Positions 62,131 to 64,000 of a stretch of 64,000 bases of DNA are shown in pieces. The notes below the pieces were generated by a model, which was given only the letters and a program-made list of their open reading frames with translations, searched no databases and was not told the origin of the DNA. How positions within the stretch are numbered: the first letter of the stretch is position 1; each line of letters starts with the position of its first letter. The translations under genes were made by a program, and so were the position numbers. Location of the stretch: contig NZ_LQIS01000012.1 of NCBI RefSeq assembly GCF_001499905.1, positions 1-64,000 on the forward strand, written 5' to 3'. This DNA comes from Mycobacterium sp. GA-1285. Its GTDB lineage: Bacteria > Actinomycetota > Actinomycetes > Mycobacteriales > Mycobacteriaceae.

Positions 62131-62583
62131 ATGACCACCTCGAATGCGTCTTCGGTCGACCACTCGGCGAGCCCGCTGCTTCGCGCCCGCACCGATCCCG
62201 TCTACGCGGCCTACCTGATCCTGAGGGTGGGATTCACGGTGCTGCCGATCGTGATGGGCCTCGACAAGTTCACCAACGTGCTGACGAATTGGGAGGGTTA
62301 CCTCGCGCCGTGGATCGTCGACCTCAGCCCGCTCACCGCGCACCAGACGATGTTGATCGTCGGCGTGATCGAGATCGTGGCCGGCATCGCGGTCGCGGTC
62401 AAACCGCGCTACGCCGCGTACGTCGTCGCGCTCTGGCTCGCGGGCATCATCGTCAACCTGTTGACCTATCCCGGCTTCTACGACGTCGCGATGCGCGACT
62501 TCGGTCTGCTACTGGGTGCGTTGACGCTCGGCAGGCTGGCCTCCGTGTACGACGCCCCGTTGCACACCCGGGTCACGCGATGA
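62131..62583 (+). CDS. DoxX-family membrane protein
   Basis: Membrane protein of 150 residues with four helices, of the DoxX/SURF4-like family. The LRVGFTVLPIVMGLDKF start and the MLIVGVIEIVAG segment are typical. In mycobacteria some DoxX proteins work with superoxide dismutase and thiosulfate sulfurtransferase in redox defence. The ATG at 62131 follows AAAGGA; the frame is open 8 codons earlier. TTGACA at 62064-62069 is a likely -35 element. It is divergently transcribed from the HTH regulator, which probably controls it. Confidence 0.82.
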   Translation: MTTSNASSVDHSASPLLRARTDPVYAAYLILRVGFTVLPIVMGLDKFTNVLTNWEGYLAPWIVDLSPLTAHQTMLIVGVIEIVAGIAVAVKPRYAAYVVALWLAGIIVNLLTYPGFYDVAMRDFGLLLGALTLGRLASVYDAPLHTRVTR

Positions 62584-62584
62584 G

Positions 62585-64000
62585 CTAGGCGTCGACTGCC
62601 ACGGAGGAGAAGAACGCCCGCTCGTCACCGCCGAAGATGCGTGTCTCGCCGGTGACGGTGACCATGGCACGAGCTCGAATGTCCATCGAGCTCGTGCCCA
62701 CGCGCAACTCCACCGGACCCGGCTCCATGACGAGCTCGCCCGAAATACCCGTGTAGGCAAGAACACTCAACGGCAGCGTGAACATCACCGACTTGGACGC
62801 ACCTGGCTCCAGGTCGACACGAGCGAACCCGACGAGCTGTTGGGCGGGCAACGTGACACCGGTCGCGGTGTCGGCGGCGTACAACTGCACGACATCGGAT
62901 CCGCGTCGCTGGCCGGAGTTGGTGATGACGACGGTCGCGGTCACCGCGCCGCCCGTGTCGACGGTGTCGTTCGCGAGCTGCAGCGGACCGTAGCTGAACG
63001 TGGTGTAGCTCAAGCCGTGACCGAATCCGAACAGCGGCGTGGCGGCCATGTCGAGATAGCCGGTGTGGGGGTCCGCGTCGGTGCGCCGGTAGCCGCTGCC
63101 GGTTCTGTGGCCGTGATGGATCGGCACCTGGCCGACGTGCCACGGCATCGTGAACGGAAGCTTCCCAGCGGGATTCGTGACTCCGAAGATGGCATCGGCG
63201 AGCGCGGTGGCCTGGTGCGGACCGGCGTAGAACGCGGTCAGCACGGCGGGTAACTCGTCGATGACGCCGCCAAGCGCATACGGTCGTCCCATCGAGAGCA
63301 CGGTGACGGTCGGCTTACCGACCGCGGTCACCGCCTCGATCAACGCCGCCTGCTGGGCGGGCAGGGTGATGTCGGCGGTGTCGGACCCTTCTCCCTCCGT
63401 GCGCGCGCCGGACCATGACGATCGTCCTCCCACGGCCAAGATGACGACGTCGGCTGCCTTGGCGGCGGCGACGGCGACGGCGATATCGACCGGCTCGGCC
63501 GGCGTCACACCCGTGCCGGCCACGGCGACCACCTCCGCGTGAGGCAGCAGTCGCCGGACCGCCTCCACCAGCGAGACGGCCGAGTAGTGGAACTCGATGT
63601 AGGAGCGGCGGTCCGTCGCGAACACCGGCCCGAGCTCGCCCGCGATCGCCACGAGCGCCTCGTGCGGCACGTCCCCGCCGAGTTCCATTCCCGCCATGGA
63701 GATTTCGCCGCCGGTTGCTCGCGCCTGGAGCATCTTGACCGCGTCGGCGAACGTGTAGGTCGAGAACCCCGACGCCACATCGTCGGCGTGGGGACCGATG
63801 ACCGCGACCCGCCCGGCGTCGGTGCTCAGCGGCAGCAGGTCGTCGTCGTTCTTGAGCAGCGTCACGGCCTGTGCGGCCAGCCGGGCCGACAGGTCCGCGC
63901 CCTCACCTGCCAGCGACGTGATGGCGATCGGATCCTCCGGGACGTACGGGTCGTCGAACAGCCCGAGCGCGAACTTCTCACGCAGGACCCGGAGGACCGA
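62585..64000 (-). CDS. Glycoside hydrolase family 3 beta-glucosidase (N-terminal part outside the window)
   Basis: The frame is open from 64000 to the TAG at 62585 (471 residues) without a start, so the N-terminal catalytic barrel lies mostly beyond the window. The visible part begins near the end of the barrel (EKFALGLFDDPYV), continues with the GH3 C-terminal domain (AAQAVTLLKNDDDLLPL, VAVIGPHADD, VILAVGGRSSWSGARTEGEG) and ends with the fibronectin III-like domain (YTTFSYGPLQLA...QRRGSDVVQLY). It should cleave terminal beta-glucosides or related beta-linked sugars. The ATG at 63865 is internal. Confidence 0.9.
   Translation of the reverse strand, partial: SVLRVLREKFALGLFDDPYVPEDPIAITSLAGEGADLSARLAAQAVTLLKNDDDLLPLSTDAGRVAVIGPHADDVASGFSTYTFADAVKMLQARATGGEISMAGMELGGDVPHEALVAIAGELGPVFATDRRSYIEFHYSAVSLVEAVRRLLPHAEVVAVAGTGVTPAEPVDIAVAVAAAKAADVVILAVGGRSSWSGARTEGEGSDTADITLPAQQAALIEAVTAVGKPTVTVLSMGRPYALGGVIDELPAVLTAFYAGPHQATALADAIFGVTNPAGKLPFTMPWHVGQVPIHHGHRTGSGYRRTDADPHTGYLDMAATPLFGFGHGLSYTTFSYGPLQLANDTVDTGGAVTATVVITNSGQRRGSDVVQLYAADTATGVTLPAQQLVGFARVDLEPGASKSVMFTLPLSVLAYTGISGELVMEPGPVELRVGTSSMDIRARAMVTVTGETRIFGGDERAFFSSVAVDA

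Overview
The window is a high-GC actinobacterial chromosome segment that reads as a rapidly growing mycobacterium (Mycolicibacterium-like). The evidence is an antigen 85 mycolyltransferase, an EmbR/PknH pair, an LpqV-type lipoprotein, an Ltp1-type thiolase, a 13E12-family HNH protein, many GTG/TTG starts, and long collinearity with the M. tuberculosis block Rv1078 to Rv1062 (Rv numbers are from memory). The PE_PGRS genes that interrupt that block in M. tuberculosis are absent. ectABCD and a complete narKGHJI operon suit an environmental species.

Layout. 0.1-7.7 kb: proline-rich RDD protein, cystathionine beta-synthase, LipU esterase, GDSL hydrolase, thiolase FadA3, a DUF559-type protein and a Bax-inhibitor-1 family protein. 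7.9-16 kb: EchA9/EchA8, a membrane alpha/beta hydrolase, a rhodanese-cysteine dioxygenase operon, an LpqV-like lipoprotein, two convergent patatins, and a Rossmann reductase with a perfect KstR-type operator. 16-22.5 kb: embR-pknH, a DUF732 secreted protein, Ltp1-like thiolase, two convergent paralogous small secreted proteins and a beta-propeller protein. 23-25.8 kb: a partner-switching group (anti-sigma kinase, STAS antagonist, GAF-ANTAR regulator) and antigen 85. 26-31 kb: ectABCD followed by a Cys-containing hypothetical and an S51 peptidase. 31-37 kb: reductase, LuxR regulator, a large secreted C39-like cysteine peptidase, and a TetR-R2lox operon with a CRP-type site in its promoter. 37-40 kb: YdcF protein, a frameshifted methyltransferase, an intact methyltransferase, a tRNA-Leu gene and a nearby partial tRNA copy carrying an 18-nt hairpin insert. 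40-49 kb: RecQ helicase, FAD oxidoreductase/SDR pair, 13E12 HNH protein, KdpD without neighbouring kdp genes, and an epoxide-hydrolase-like protein. 49-53.4 kb: PrpE, a 35-residue Cys/His-rich peptide, two DUF4383 membrane proteins behind SigF-like promoters, and a ZIP transporter. 53.4-64 kb: narKGHJI, a cysteine-containing HTH regulator divergent from a DoxX protein, and a beta-glucosidase cut by the window end.

The accessory content is mostly stress and redox adaptation: compatible solutes, nitrate respiration, metal handling and general-stress sigma control. No prophage, insertion sequence, CRISPR array or rRNA was seen. The least explained items are the Cys/His-rich microgene with its structured leader, the tRNA remnant with the anticodon-loop insert, the CRP-type site inside the TetR-R2lox promoter, and three intergenic direct repeats with an exact 11-bp period.
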